In this document: positions 27,176 to 36,273 of the stretch, one piece after another
Layout of the letters: each line of letters starts with the position of its first letter
Numbering within the stretch: position 1 is the first letter of the stretch
Origin: Ornithinimicrobium tianjinense
Lineage (GTDB): Bacteria; Actinomycetota; Actinomycetes; Actinomycetales; Dermatophilaceae
Length of the DNA: 64,000 bases
NCBI RefSeq assembly: GCF_014636495.1
Contig: NZ_BMEM01000002.1
Span: 310,001-374,000, forward strand
Reading direction: 5' to 3'
The notes under the pieces: model-generated
Told to the model about the DNA's origin: nothing
Seen by the model: only the letters and a program-made list of their open reading frames with translations
The model's database searches: none
Position numbers and translations under genes: made by a program

Positions 27176-28363
27176 TCAGGCCGGCAGGCCGAGGCCGCGG
27201 GCGATGAGCATGCGCTGCACCTCGGAGGTGCCCTCGCCGATCTCGAGGATCTTGGCGTCGCGGTAGAAGCGGGCGACGGGGTACTCCTCCATGAAGCCGT
27301 TGCCGCCGAAGATCTGGGTGGCCATCCGGGTCGCGGTGACGGCGGCCTCGGTGGAGTAGAGCTTGGCCATGGCCGCGGCCTGCTTGACCTCGGCGACCGA
27401 GCGCTTTCCGGCGTGCTGCTGCTCCTTGAGCCAGGCGGCCTTGTAGGTGAGCGTGCGGGCGACCTCGGTCATGAGCGCGATGTCGGCGACCTGGAAGGAG
27501 ACGCCCTGGTTGACCGCGATCGGCCGGCCGAAGGCGAGCCGCTCCTGGCTGTAGCGGGTGGTCTCCTCGAGCATCCGCTGCAGGCAGCCGACCGCGAGCG
27601 CGGCGATGGCGATGCGGCCGTCGTCGAGGGTCTTGAGGAACTGCTTGAAGCCGTGGCCGCGCTCGCCCAGCAGGTTGGACTCCGGGACGCGGGCGCCCTC
27701 GAAGGTGAGGCCGTGGGTGTCGGAGATGTGCCAGCCCAGCTTGCGGTAGGCGGGCTCGACGGTGAAGCCGGGGGTGCCGTTCGGGACGATGATCGCGCTG
27801 ATCTCGGCCTTGCCGTCGGCGGTCTCGCCGGTGCGGGCGGTGACGGTGACGACCGAGGTGATGTCGGTGCCCGAGTTGGTGATGAAGGCCTTGGCGCCGT
27901 CGACGACCCACTCGCCGTCCTCGAGCCGGGCGCGGGTCTTCGTGGCGCCGGCGTCGGAGCCGGCCTCCGGCTCGGTCAGGCCGAAGCCGGCGAGCGCGCG
28001 GCCGGCCAGCAGGTCGGGGAGCCACTGCTCCTTCTGCTCCTGGGTGCCGTAGGTCTGGATCGGGTTGATGCCCAGACCGACGCCCGCCTCCAGGGTGATG
28101 CCCATGGCCTGGTCCACGCGGCCGAGCTCCTCGATGGCCACGCACAGGTAGGAGAAGCCCTCCCCCTCCATGCCGGCGCCGCCGAACTCCTCGGGCGCCT
28201 CGAGCCCGAACAGGCCCAGCTCGCCCATCTTCGGGACGAGGTGCACGGGGAAGTGCGACTCGCGGTCCCACTGCTCGACATGAGGCGCGATCTCGCCCTC
28301 GGCGAAGTCGCGGACGACGCGGCGGAAGTCTTCGTGATCCTGGGTCAGCTCGAACACGTGCAC
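27176..28363 (-). CDS. Acyl-CoA dehydrogenase
   Basis: FAD-dependent acyl-CoA dehydrogenase of about 395 residues from GTG 28361-28363 (VHVFELTQDHEDFRRVVRDFAEGEIAPHV), a normal family length. Signatures seen are FGLTEPEAGSDAGATKT, GFKQFLKTLDDGRIAIAALAVG, QIFGGNGFMEEYP and RDAKILEIGEGTSEVQ, with the catalytic Glu region at EIGEGTSE. An open frame continues upstream to 28450 but would run through the MerR operator, so the GTG at 28363 is preferred. No ribosome-binding site precedes it, which suggests leaderless translation. Branched-chain acyl-CoA oxidation is likely from context. Confidence 0.92.
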   Translation of the reverse strand: MHVFELTQDHEDFRRVVRDFAEGEIAPHVEQWDRESHFPVHLVPKMGELGLFGLEAPEEFGGAGMEGEGFSYLCVAIEELGRVDQAMGITLEAGVGLGINPIQTYGTQEQKEQWLPDLLAGRALAGFGLTEPEAGSDAGATKTRARLEDGEWVVDGAKAFITNSGTDITSVVTVTARTGETADGKAEISAIIVPNGTPGFTVEPAYRKLGWHISDTHGLTFEGARVPESNLLGERGHGFKQFLKTLDDGRIAIAALAVGCLQRMLEETTRYSQERLAFGRPIAVNQGVSFQVADIALMTEVARTLTYKAAWLKEQQHAGKRSVAEVKQAAAMAKLYSTEAAVTATRMATQIFGGNGFMEEYPVARFYRDAKILEIGEGTSEVQRMLIARGLGLPA

Positions 28364-28399
28364 ATCGTGCTTGACGTGAGCGTCAACGTCAAGCACGAT
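28364..28399. promoter_or_regulatory. 36-bp inverted-repeat operator for the divergent MerR regulator
   Basis: Arms ATCGTGCTTGACGT (28364-28377) and ACGTCAAGCACGAT (28386-28399) are a perfect 14-bp inverted repeat around an 8-base spacer. It lies between the acyl-CoA dehydrogenase start and the merR start. A further TTGACGT half-site follows at about 28416. MerR-family regulators bind such dyads between -35 and -10. It directly touches the dehydrogenase GTG start. Confidence 0.85.
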
Positions 28400-28433
28400 G
28401 GGGCGGCACCGTGACTTGACGTTAGGACAACCC

Positions 28434-28817
28434 GTGACCGACGACACCACCTGGACGATCGCCCAGATGGCCGACGACTTCGACGTGACGCACCGCGCGC
28501 TGCGTCACTACGAGCAGCTGGGGCTGCTCTCCCCCGAGCGCGAGGGGCAGCGCCGGATCTACTCCCGCCGCGAGCGGACGCGGCTCGCGCTGATCCTGCG
28601 CGGGCGCCGGCTCGGCTTCCCGCTGGAGGAGGTCGCGACCATCCTGGACATGTATGACGACCAGCCCGGCGAGGCCGGTCAGCTGCGCTACCTGCTGTCC
28701 CAGATCGGCGAGCGGCGCGCCGAGCTGCAGCGCCGGCTGCGCGACGTGCAGGACGGCCTGCGCGAGCTCGAGGAGCTGGAGAAGCGGTGCGAGGAGGACC
28801 TCGAGCGGCTCGCCTGA
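28434..28817 (+). CDS. MerR family transcriptional regulator of acyl-CoA catabolism
   Basis: About 127 residues from GTG 28434, chosen because AGGA sits 8 bases upstream at 28423-28426; an ATG at 28398 is in frame but inside the operator. The N-terminal winged HTH (WTIAQMADDFDVTHRALRHYEQLGLL) is followed by RREGQRRIYSRRER and a long C-terminal coiled-coil (about residues 75-125, many Glu/Arg/Leu). No metal-binding Cys cluster is seen, so it is not a metal sensor. Divergent placement with an acyl-CoA dehydrogenase and carboxylase resembles LiuR-type control of leucine/branched-chain degradation. Confidence 0.85.
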   Translation: MTDDTTWTIAQMADDFDVTHRALRHYEQLGLLSPEREGQRRIYSRRERTRLALILRGRRLGFPLEEVATILDMYDDQPGEAGQLRYLLSQIGERRAELQRRLRDVQDGLRELEELEKRCEEDLERLA

Positions 28818-28883
28818 TGCGACGCGGAGCGCGCCTGCCCCGGTGCGCGTGCACGGCATACCCCTGCCGTTAGTGTGTCCCCC

Positions 28884-30671
28884 ATGCCGATCAGCAAGGT
28901 CCTCATCGCCAACCGTGGCGAGATCGCCGTCCGCATCGCCCGCGCCTGCAAGGACGCAGGTCTGGGCTCCGTCGCGGTCTACGCCGACCCCGACCGTGAC
29001 GCGCTGCACGTGAAGGTGGCCGACGAGGCCTACGCCCTGGGCGGGTCGACGCCCGGCGAGTCCTACCTCGTGCAGGAGAAGCTGCTCGACATCGCCAGGC
29101 AGGCCGGCGCCGACGCCGTGCACCCGGGCTACGGCTTCCTCGCCGAGAACGCCCACTTCGCCCAGGCCGTCATCGACGCCGGGCTGACCTGGATCGGCCC
29201 GGGCCCGGACGCGATCGACGCCCTCGGTGACAAGGCCAAGGCCAAGCACATCGCCGTCAAGGCGGGCGCCCCGCTGGCGCCGGGCACCAAGGACCCGGTC
29301 AAGGACGCCGACGAGGTCGTCGCGCTCGCCGAGGAGTTCGGGCTGCCGATCGCCATCAAGGCGGTCTACGGCGGTGGCGGTCGCGGCCTCAAGGTCGCGC
29401 GCACGATGGAGGAGATCCCGCACCTGTACGAGTCCGCGGTGCGCGAGGCCGTGACGGCCTTCGGCCGCGGCGAGTGCCTCGTCGAGAAGTTCCTCGACCG
29501 GCCCCGTCACGTCGAGACGCAGTGCCTCGCCGACCAGCACGGCAACGTCGTCGTCGTCTCGACCCGTGACTGCTCGCTCCAGCGCCGCAACCAGAAGCTC
29601 GTCGAGGAGGCGCCGGCCCCGTTCCTGACCGAGGAGCAGAACGCTGAGCTCGTCCGCGCGTCCAAGGCCATCCTCAAGGAGGCGGGCTACGTCGGCGCCG
29701 GCACCTGCGAGTACCTCGTCGCCCGGGACGGCACGATCTCCTTCCTCGAGGTCAACACCCGTCTCCAGGTCGAGCACCCGGTCACCGAGGAGGTCACCGG
29801 CATCGACCTCGTGCGCGAGCAGTTCCGCATCGCCGACGGCGAGGTGCTGGGGTTTGACGACCCGGCCCCGCACGCGCACTCGTTCGAGTTCCGCATCAAC
29901 GGCGAGGACGCGGGGCGCGACTTCATGCCTGCGCCGGGGACGGTCTCCCGGATGGTGGTCCCCCACGGACCGGGCGTGCGCTGGGACTCGGGGATCGTCG
30001 AGGGCGACACTGTCGCCGGCGCGTTCGACTCGATGATCGCCAAGCTCATCGTCACCGGCCGCGACCGCGAGCAGGCCCTGGAGCGCGCGCGCCGCGCGCT
30101 CGGCGAGCTCGTGGTCGAGGGTATGCCGACCGTGCTCCCCTTCCACCAGGTCGTCGTCTCCGACCCGGCCTTCGCGCCCGAGGGCGGCGAGCCGTTCACC
30201 GTCCACACCCGGTGGATCGAGACCGAGTTCGACAACCAGATCGAGGCCTACTCCGGCCCGACGGCCGACGGCCCGGCCCCCGAGGAGAGCGAGCGTCAGA
30301 AGGTCGTCGTCGAGGTCGGCGGCCAGCGCCTCGAGGTGTCGCTGCCGGCCGGTCTCGCGCTCGGCGGCGGTGCCGCTGCGGGCGGCAACGGCGCGGGTGC
30401 GCGCAAGAAGGCGCCGAAGCGCTCGCGCGGTGGTGGCGGCGGGGCCGCGGCCTCCGGCGACGCCGTGACCGCGCCGATGCAGGGCACCATCGTCAAGATC
30501 GCCGTCGAGGAGGGCCAGACCGTCGCCGAGGGTGACGTCGTGGTCGTGCTCGAGGCGATGAAGATGGAGCAGCCGATCAAGGCCCACAAGGCCGGCACCG
30601 TCACCGGCCTCTCCGCCTCCGTGGGTGCGACGGTGACCAACGGCGCCGTCCTCTGCGAGCTCAAGGACTGA
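28884..30671 (+). CDS. Acyl-CoA carboxylase alpha subunit (biotin carboxylase + BCCP)
   Basis: A 595-residue AccA/PccA/AccA3-type protein. The N-terminal biotin carboxylase begins [26 protein letters not shown]-grasp motif is [11 protein letters not shown] and [18 protein letters not shown] is conserved. A Gly/Ala/Lys-rich flexible linker (about 500-530) leads to the biotin carboxyl carrier domain with biotinylated Lys560 in EAMKMEQ. Start ATG 28884 gives the canonical [12 protein letters not shown]; an upstream GTG at 28875 is less likely. In actinobacteria one alpha subunit often serves several carboxylases, so it may partner both the beta subunit encoded 1.7 kb away and others. Confidence 0.95.
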   Translation: MPISKVLIANRGEIAVRIARACKDAGLGSVAVYADPDRDALHVKVADEAYALGGSTPGESYLVQEKLLDIARQAGADAVHPGYGFLAENAHFAQAVIDAGLTWIGPGPDAIDALGDKAKAKHIAVKAGAPLAPGTKDPVKDADEVVALAEEFGLPIAIKAVYGGGGRGLKVARTMEEIPHLYESAVREAVTAFGRGECLVEKFLDRPRHVETQCLADQHGNVVVVSTRDCSLQRRNQKLVEEAPAPFLTEEQNAELVRASKAILKEAGYVGAGTCEYLVARDGTISFLEVNTRLQVEHPVTEEVTGIDLVREQFRIADGEVLGFDDPAPHAHSFEFRINGEDAGRDFMPAPGTVSRMVVPHGPGVRWDSGIVEGDTVAGAFDSMIAKLIVTGRDREQALERARRALGELVVEGMPTVLPFHQVVVSDPAFAPEGGEPFTVHTRWIETEFDNQIEAYSGPTADGPAPEESERQKVVVEVGGQRLEVSLPAGLALGGGAAAGGNGAGARKKAPKRSRGGGGGAAASGDAVTAPMQGTIVKIAVEEGQTVAEGDVVVVLEAMKMEQPIKAHKAGTVTGLSASVGATVTNGAVLCELKD

Positions 30672-30813
30672 CCGCCCCTTCCCCCGTCACCCCCACCGCC
30701 ATCACCCCCCACCGCGCAGGTCAGGTGGTTGCTCTCACCCCACCGGAGGCGTCAATGGGGCTCGGTGTGCCCGAAGGTCCGGCTGCCGTGAACGACTCAG
30801 CACGGTGGGGCGT

Positions 30814-32280
30814 CTAGTCGGCGATCTCGTGGAGCTGGCGGGCGGCCTCGGCGAGGGAGCCGCTCATCGAGGGGTAGACCGTGAACGTCGAGGAGAACTG
30901 GTCGACGTTGAGGCGGTTGGCCACGGCCAGGGCGATCGGGAAGATCAGCTCGCTGGCGCGAGGACCGACCACGACGCCGCCGACGATCGTCGCGCTGCCG
31001 CTGCGGGCGAAGAGCTTGACGAAGCCGTCGGAGGTGTTCTGCATCTTGGCGCGGGGGTTCTTGCTCAGCGGCAGCATGACGGCCCGGGCGTCCACGCGGC
31101 CCTCGTCGACGTCGGCCTGGCTGGCGCCGACCGTGGCGATCTCGGGGTCGGTGAAGATGTTGGAGCTGACCTTGCCCAGCGACAGCGGGGCCACTGCGTC
31201 GCCCAGCGCGTGCGCCACGGCGATCCGGCCCTGCATCCCGGCCACCGAGGCGAGGGGCAGCACGCCGGTGCAGTCTCCCGCGGCATACACGCCGGGGACG
31301 TTGGTGCGGGACACGCGGTCGACCTCGACGTGCCCCCGCTTGCCCAGGCGGACCCCCGCCTCCTCCAGACCCATGTCCGTGGTGTTGGGGATCGAGCCGA
31401 CGGCCAGCAGCGCGTGCGAGCCGGTGACCTCGCGCCCGTCGTCCAGGGTCACGACGACGCCGTCACCCTCACGGCGGACGGCCCCGGCGCGCGAACGGTT
31501 GAGGACCGTCATACCCCGGCGACGGAAGACCTCCTCGAGCACGTTGGCGGCGTCGGGGTCCTCCCCCGGCAGCACGCGGTCGCGCGAGGAGATCAGCGTG
31601 ACCTGGCAGCCGAGCCCGAGATAGGCGTGGGCCAGCTCCGCACCCGTCACGCCGGAGCCGATGACGACGAGGTGCTCGGGCAGCTCGGTGAGGTTCCAGA
31701 TGTGCTGCCAGGTCAGGATCCGCTCCCCGTCGGGCACGGCGGTGTCCATGACCCGGGGGCGCGCGCCGGTCGCGATCAGCACGACGTCGGCGTCGATCCG
31801 GCGAGTCGCCACGGCCTTCTCCCGGTCCTGGCCGTGCGGTGCGGGCTCCTCGCCGGAGGCGACCGCTCCCACCCCCTCGACGACCTCGACGACGCCGGGC
31901 CCCGCGAGCCGGCCGGCGCCCTGCACCACCTCGACACCCATCGACTCGAGGCGCTCGTGGATGTCGCGGCTCTGGGCACGGGCCAGGTCCATGATCCGGG
32001 CGTTGACGTCCGCGATGTGAGCGGTGACCCCCTGGTCGGCCGGCACCTCCGCACCGTCGAAGTGCACGCCGATCCGCTTGGCCGCGCTGAAGCGGTCCAT
32101 GAAGTCGGCGGTGGCGATCAGCGCCTTGCTCGGCACGCAGTCGGTGAGCACGGCCGCGCCGCCGAGACCCGACCGCTCGACGACCGTGACCTCCGCGCCC
32201 AGCTGCGCCGCGCCGAGCGCGGCCTCGTAGCCACCCGGGCCACCACCGATGACGACGACCGACCTGTCTGCAGAACTCAC
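30814..32280 (-). CDS. lpdA: Flavoprotein disulfide reductase-like NAD(P)H-quinone dehydrogenase (LpdA type)
   Basis: A 488-residue pyridine nucleotide-disulfide oxidoreductase: FAD site VVIGGGPGGYEAALGAAQLG at the N-terminus, NAD(P) site VIGSGVTGAELAHAY mid-protein, AGDCTGVLPLAS, and the dimerisation domain. The active-site segment reads GLGGAAVLTDCVPSK: only the second of the two redox cysteines remains. This is the pattern of the M. tuberculosis Rv3303c (LpdA) group, which reduces quinones rather than lipoamide. Start is GTG 32278-32280 (VSSADRSVVV). Neighbours deoD and the phosphomutase gene also match the mycobacterial order. An insertion around residues 150-170 (GAVASGEEPAPHGQ) is unusual. 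Confidence 0.88.
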   Translation of the reverse strand: MSSADRSVVVIGGGPGGYEAALGAAQLGAEVTVVERSGLGGAAVLTDCVPSKALIATADFMDRFSAAKRIGVHFDGAEVPADQGVTAHIADVNARIMDLARAQSRDIHERLESMGVEVVQGAGRLAGPGVVEVVEGVGAVASGEEPAPHGQDREKAVATRRIDADVVLIATGARPRVMDTAVPDGERILTWQHIWNLTELPEHLVVIGSGVTGAELAHAYLGLGCQVTLISSRDRVLPGEDPDAANVLEEVFRRRGMTVLNRSRAGAVRREGDGVVVTLDDGREVTGSHALLAVGSIPNTTDMGLEEAGVRLGKRGHVEVDRVSRTNVPGVYAAGDCTGVLPLASVAGMQGRIAVAHALGDAVAPLSLGKVSSNIFTDPEIATVGASQADVDEGRVDARAVMLPLSKNPRAKMQNTSDGFVKLFARSGSATIVGGVVVGPRASELIFPIALAVANRLNVDQFSSTFTVYPSMSGSLAEAARQLHEIAD

Positions 32281-32338
32281 GGCCCCTATCCAACCATCTC
32301 GGCACCCTTGCCTCGTGAGCGCTACTACCCTAGGTGCG

Positions 32339-33169
32339 GTGACCGACGTCCTTCCCGATCTCTCCGACCCCCGCACCGACCCGCGCGCCGTCGCCCAGGC
32401 AGCCGCGCAGGTGATCGCCGAACGCACGGGCGCCGCCCGTCACGACGTCGCGCTGGTGCTCGGCAGCGGGTGGAAGCAGGCCGCCGACCTCCTCGGCCGG
32501 GCCGACTGCGAGATCGACAACACCGACGTCCCGGGCTTCGCGGCCGCCGCGGTCGAGGGACACTCCGGCACGATGCGCTCGATCCCGCTCCCGGACGGCC
32601 TTCGCGTCCTCGTCTACGGCACCCGCACGCACTTCTACGAGGGCCGCGGCGTGCGCGCCGTCGTCCACGCGATCCGCACCGCCGCGGCCGCCGGCTGCCG
32701 GACCGTCGTGCTCACCAACGGCTGCGGCGGACTGCGCCCGGAATGGGCACCCGGCACGCCCGTGCTCATCAGCGACCACATCAACCTCACCGCCACCTCG
32801 CCGCTGGAGGGTGCGACCTTCGTCGACCTCACCGACCTCTACACGCCCCGGCTGCGCGAGCTGGCCCGCGACGTCGACGCGAGCCTCGACGAGGGCGTCT
32901 ACGTGCAGTTCCCCGGCCCCCACTACGAGACGCCGGCCGAGGTCCGGATGGCCAAGATCATCGGCGGCGACCTCGTCGGCATGTCGACCACGCTCGAGGC
33001 GATCGCCGCGCGCGAGGCCGGCATGGAGGTGCTCGGCATCTCCCTGGTCACCAACCCCGCAGCCGGCATCAGCGACGCCCCGCTCGACCACCAGGACGTC
33101 ATCGAGGCCGGTCAGGCCGCCGCGGAGCGTTGCGGTCGGCTGCTGGCCGCCATCGTCGAGCGCATCTGA
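32339..33169 (+). CDS. deoD: Purine nucleoside phosphorylase (class II, trimeric type)
   Basis: A 276-residue PNP that splits (deoxy)guanosine/inosine with phosphate into base and (deoxy)ribose-1-phosphate. Visible motifs: VLGSGW phosphate-binding loop, THFYEGRGVRAVVH, LTNGCGGLRPEW, ISDHINLT, the PNP signature GPHYETPAEVRM, and LVTNPAAGIS. The start is taken at GTG 32339 with TAGGTG just upstream; GTG 32315 in the same frame would add 8 residues. The stop TGA is within the ribosome-binding site of the following phosphomutase gene, so the pair is coupled. Confidence 0.92.
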   Translation: MTDVLPDLSDPRTDPRAVAQAAAQVIAERTGAARHDVALVLGSGWKQAADLLGRADCEIDNTDVPGFAAAAVEGHSGTMRSIPLPDGLRVLVYGTRTHFYEGRGVRAVVHAIRTAAAAGCRTVVLTNGCGGLRPEWAPGTPVLISDHINLTATSPLEGATFVDLTDLYTPRLRELARDVDASLDEGVYVQFPGPHYETPAEVRMAKIIGGDLVGMSTTLEAIAAREAGMEVLGISLVTNPAAGISDAPLDHQDVIEAGQAAAERCGRLLAAIVERI

Positions 33170-33180
33170 GGAGCTCCGGT

Positions 33181-34908
33181 ATGCCGTCCACGTCGCCCTT
33201 CCCGCACGACGCCGCCCTCCCGGGCGGCTCCGACGCCCTCCTGCAGGAGGCCCGCGCCTGGGTCGGCGACGACCCCGACCCGCTCACCCGCGACGAGCTC
33301 ACCGCGGTCGTCGACGCCGCGGCGACCGGCGACGAGACTGCGCTCACCGACCTTGCCGACCGGTTCTCCGGCTTCCTGGAGTTCGGCACGGCCGGCCTGC
33401 GGGGCGCCCTCGGGGCGGGGCCGAACAGGATGAACCGGGCCGTGGTGATCCGCACGGCCGCCGGGCTCACGGCATACCTGCAGAATCAGCTCGACGCCGC
33501 GGGCGAGCGGCGCGGACCGGTCGTGGTCGTCGGCTTCGACGCCCGCCACAACTCGGACGTCTTCGCGCGCGACACCGCAGCCGTGGTCGTTGCGGCCGGC
33601 GGGCGGGCCATGGTGCTGCCGCGTCCGCTGCCGACGCCGGTGCTGGCGTTCGCGACGACCTGGCTGGGTGCGGACGCCGGCGTCATGGTGACGGCCAGCC
33701 ACAACCCGCCGCAGGACAACGGCTACAAGGTCTACCTCGGCGACGGCTCGCAGATCGTGCCGCCGGCGGACAGCGACATCTCGGCGCAGATCGACCGGGT
33801 GCGCGCCGCCTCGACGGTCGCCCGGGCCGACGACGGCTGGGAGACGCTGGGCGACGAGGTGCTCGAGGCCTACCTCGACGCCGCGGTCGCGGTCCTCGAC
33901 CCGAGCTCGTCGCGCGACCTGTCGGTCGTGCACACGGCCCTGCACGGCGTCGGCTCGGACGTGGTGCTGGAGGCGTTCGGGCGCGCCGGGTTCCCCGCTC
34001 CAGAGGTGGTCGCCAGCCAGGCCGAGCCCGACCCGGCCTTCCCGACCGTCGCCTTCCCCAACCCCGAGGAGGCCGGCGCGATCGACGCCGCCCTGGAGCT
34101 TGCGGCACGGGTGCGGCCGGACCTGGTCATCGCGAACGATCCGGACGCGGACCGGTGCGCGGTGGCGGTGCAGGACGGCGGCGTGTGGCGGATGCTGCGC
34201 GGCGACGAGGTGGGTGCACTGCTCGGGCAGCACGTGATCGAACGCGGCCGGGCCACCGGCGCGCGTCGCGTGCTGGCGCGCTCGATCGTCTCCTCCCGGC
34301 TGCTCGGTGCCATGGCCGCGGAGGCCGGCCTGGAGGGTCAGGAGACACTGACGGGCTTCAAGTGGATCGGGCGGGTGCCGGGGCTCGCCTACGGCTACGA
34401 GGAGGCGCTCGGCTACTGCGTCGACCCGGCCACCGTGCCGGACAAGGACGGCGTCACGGCGGCGCTGCTGGTGGCCGAGCTGGCGGCCGGGCTGAAGGTC
34501 GAGGGCCGCACGCTGCTCGACGTCCTCGACGACCTGGCCGTGCGTCACGGCGTCCACCAGACGGACGCCTTCTCGGTGCGGGTGAGCGACCTCTCGCTCA
34601 TCCCGCCGGTCATGGCGCGCCTACGGGGCGAACCACCGGCCGAGCTGGGCGGCGTGGCCGTCACCTCGGCCGAGGACCTGGCCGAGGGCGCGCAGGGCCT
34701 GCCACCGACCGAGGGCATGCGCTATCTCCTGGCGGACCAGACGCGCGTGATCGTGCGCCCGAGCGGGACCGAGCCCAAGCTCAAGGTCTACCTGGAGGCG
34801 GTCGTGCCGGTCCAGGGCGGTGTAGAGGGTCTCGGGGACGCGCGGCAGGAGGCGAAGGCGCGCCTGGCCGCCGTGCGGTCGGCGATGGAGGAGCTCACCG
34901 CGCTCTGA
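33181..34908 (+). CDS. Phosphohexomutase-family protein, likely phosphopentomutase/phosphoglucomutase (PGM2-like)
   Basis: A 575-residue alpha-D-phosphohexomutase with active Ser173 in TASHNPP, metal loop DPDADR (320-325), sugar-specificity segment LTGFKWIGRVPG and phosphate loop RPSGTEPK (526-533). The length and the TGFKWIG block fit the PGM2/PmmB group, whose members include phosphopentomutases. Context supports that activity: PNP directly upstream produces (deoxy)ribose-1-phosphate and DeoC elsewhere in the window needs the 5-phosphate, while no deoB is present here. Start ATG 33181 is preceded by GAGGAG (33168-33173) overlapping the PNP stop. Phosphomannomutase activity is the alternative. 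The GTATGCCG octamer spans the start codon. Confidence 0.88.
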   Translation: MPSTSPFPHDAALPGGSDALLQEARAWVGDDPDPLTRDELTAVVDAAATGDETALTDLADRFSGFLEFGTAGLRGALGAGPNRMNRAVVIRTAAGLTAYLQNQLDAAGERRGPVVVVGFDARHNSDVFARDTAAVVVAAGGRAMVLPRPLPTPVLAFATTWLGADAGVMVTASHNPPQDNGYKVYLGDGSQIVPPADSDISAQIDRVRAASTVARADDGWETLGDEVLEAYLDAAVAVLDPSSSRDLSVVHTALHGVGSDVVLEAFGRAGFPAPEVVASQAEPDPAFPTVAFPNPEEAGAIDAALELAARVRPDLVIANDPDADRCAVAVQDGGVWRMLRGDEVGALLGQHVIERGRATGARRVLARSIVSSRLLGAMAAEAGLEGQETLTGFKWIGRVPGLAYGYEEALGYCVDPATVPDKDGVTAALLVAELAAGLKVEGRTLLDVLDDLAVRHGVHQTDAFSVRVSDLSLIPPVMARLRGEPPAELGGVAVTSAEDLAEGAQGLPPTEGMRYLLADQTRVIVRPSGTEPKLKVYLEAVVPVQGGVEGLGDARQEAKARLAAVRSAMEELTAL

Positions 34909-34950
34909 GCCGTCCACTTTTGCCGTAGACGTACCACATCTCGATCACAA

Positions 34951-35515
34951 CTAGGGCGTGTCTCTCAAGATGCTTCAGCCAGATGGTGATGGCGCGTAGG
35001 ACGGCGGCTCCGCGGTAGACGATGGCGAGCTTGTCGTAGCGGGTGGCCAGGCCGCGCCATTGCTTGACGGTGTTGAAGGACCGCTCGACGACGTTGCGGG
35101 TGGACCGGTGCGGTGTACAGGTCCGCCCACCCGTCCTGACCAGGATTGTTGTGATTCGGTTCAGCCCCCCTGACTTGCCCGAGGAACTCGGTCAGCGTCG
35201 AGGCCTCGTCCGGTCCTGCTCGCTGTCGCCGTCCTTGGCGGCTGGTTTCTCCCACGGCATGTTGGTGGCGTGCTGGTGGGCCCGATTGATCGTGGAGTCC
35301 ACGCTCACCGTCCACTCCACTCCACTCCTCTCCGGCCCCGTCGCCCGGGCAAGCAGCGCCTGGTGGATCTTGTCCCAGGTGCCTCCTGGCTGAAGCGGCG
35401 GTGCCGCTTCCATACCGTCTTGCCACGGCCCGAACGACTCGGGAGGTCACGCCAGGCCATACCGCACCGGTACCGGTAGATCACCCCTCGACCACCTGCC
35501 GGTGATCACACATCG
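34951..35515 (-). mobile_element. Remnant of an IS5-type insertion sequence
   Basis: Pieces of one IS5-family transposase are readable on the minus strand but in different frames. The N-terminal part HRQVVEG then IYRYRCGMAWRDLP lies at about 35505-35430, followed by GTWDKIHQALLARA and VEWTVSVDSTINRAHQHATN (about 35380-35265). The C-terminus WRGLATRYDKLAIVYRGAA, then VLRAITIWLKHLERHA, lies at about 35060-34955. Several frameshifts and an internal deletion have removed most of the DDE core, so it cannot transpose by itself. The end TAGGGCGTGTCTCTCAA near 34951-34968 resembles an IS5-group terminal repeat; I could not find its partner with confidence. The flanks (34909-34950 and 35516-35577) hold nothing I recognise. 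Confidence 0.8.
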
Positions 35516-35577
35516 GCCGACCGGTCCTGGGGTTGACCCAGTCGGTGGGGTGGGGTGGGCGGGGTGGGCCGGGGGTG

Positions 35578-36222
35578 TCAGGGGAGGAGGGTGGCGACGC
35601 CGAGGGCCACGGAGAGGACGACCAGCACGACGGGCGCCCAGGCGATCGTGCGGGTGGCCACGGTCGGGGCGGCCGCGTGGTCGCCGCCGTCGAGGCGCCA
35701 GCGCTGCAGGGCCCGCTGCACCTCGTCCGCAGCGCCCTGGGCCGTCACGCCCTCGTAGCCGCGCCGCCGCGTCGTCTCGGCGAAGTCGTCGATCGCCCGA
35801 CGTCGCACCAGCTCGCGCCGGACCGGCACCGCCCAGGCTGCGTGCCTGGAGCCCGCCTCGTCCGTCAGCTCCAGGGCCCATTGGTGCGTGACCTCCCGCA
35901 TCGCCCCGAAGGGCACCACCACGTCGGTCACCACGTTGCGCAGCAGCACACCGTCGTCATACAGGACGGCGGAGGGGCGCAGGAAGACCACCCAGCCCGC
36001 GGTCGCGAGCCCGACGATCAGAGCGACCGGCCCGAGCAGCCCCGCCGCACGGTCGGTCAACACGTCCCAGAGGGTCAGCCCCGCGAGCGCCACCGCGACG
36101 GCGACCAGCACCCACCCCAGGACGCGGGCGGGCAGGGTGCGGTAGACCCGCAGGGGCGTGCCGGAGGGGGCGGGGGAGCGACCGTTCTTCACGGGCCAGA
36201 TCCTCTCAGACGGGAAGGTCAC
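35578..36222 (-). CDS. PH-domain-like membrane protein
   Basis: A 214-residue protein with a short charged N-terminus, two adjacent membrane helices (about 33-50 and 62-82: VLGWVLVAVAVALAGLTLW and LLGPVALIVGLATAGWVV), and a bacterial PH-like domain (YDDGVLLRNVVTDVVVPFGAM to ELVRRRAIDDFAE). It ends with a final membrane helix (IAWAPVVLVVLSVALGVATLL). The pattern matches the actinobacterial 'PH domain-containing protein' group of unknown function. It starts at GTG 36220-36222 and is divergent from the kinase gene. Confidence 0.75.
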   Translation of the reverse strand: MTFPSERIWPVKNGRSPAPSGTPLRVYRTLPARVLGWVLVAVAVALAGLTLWDVLTDRAAGLLGPVALIVGLATAGWVVFLRPSAVLYDDGVLLRNVVTDVVVPFGAMREVTHQWALELTDEAGSRHAAWAVPVRRELVRRRAIDDFAETTRRRGYEGVTAQGAADEVQRALQRWRLDGGDHAAAPTVATRTIAWAPVVLVVLSVALGVATLLP

Positions 36223-36273
36223 CCCCGCTCCTCCGCTCAGGGATGTCCCCCCGCCCGCCTACACTCTCCCTCC

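Noticed and set aside
28364-28450. Upstream start for the acyl-CoA dehydrogenase (MVSSVTGCPN) and for merR (ATG 28398)
   Set aside because: Both would put coding sequence across the perfect inverted-repeat operator, and the added residues do not look like family N-termini. merR has a good AGGA site before GTG 28434.
34951-35515. Intact transposase gene
   Set aside because: Fragments of the protein occur in several frames with an internal deletion, so no functional product is possible.
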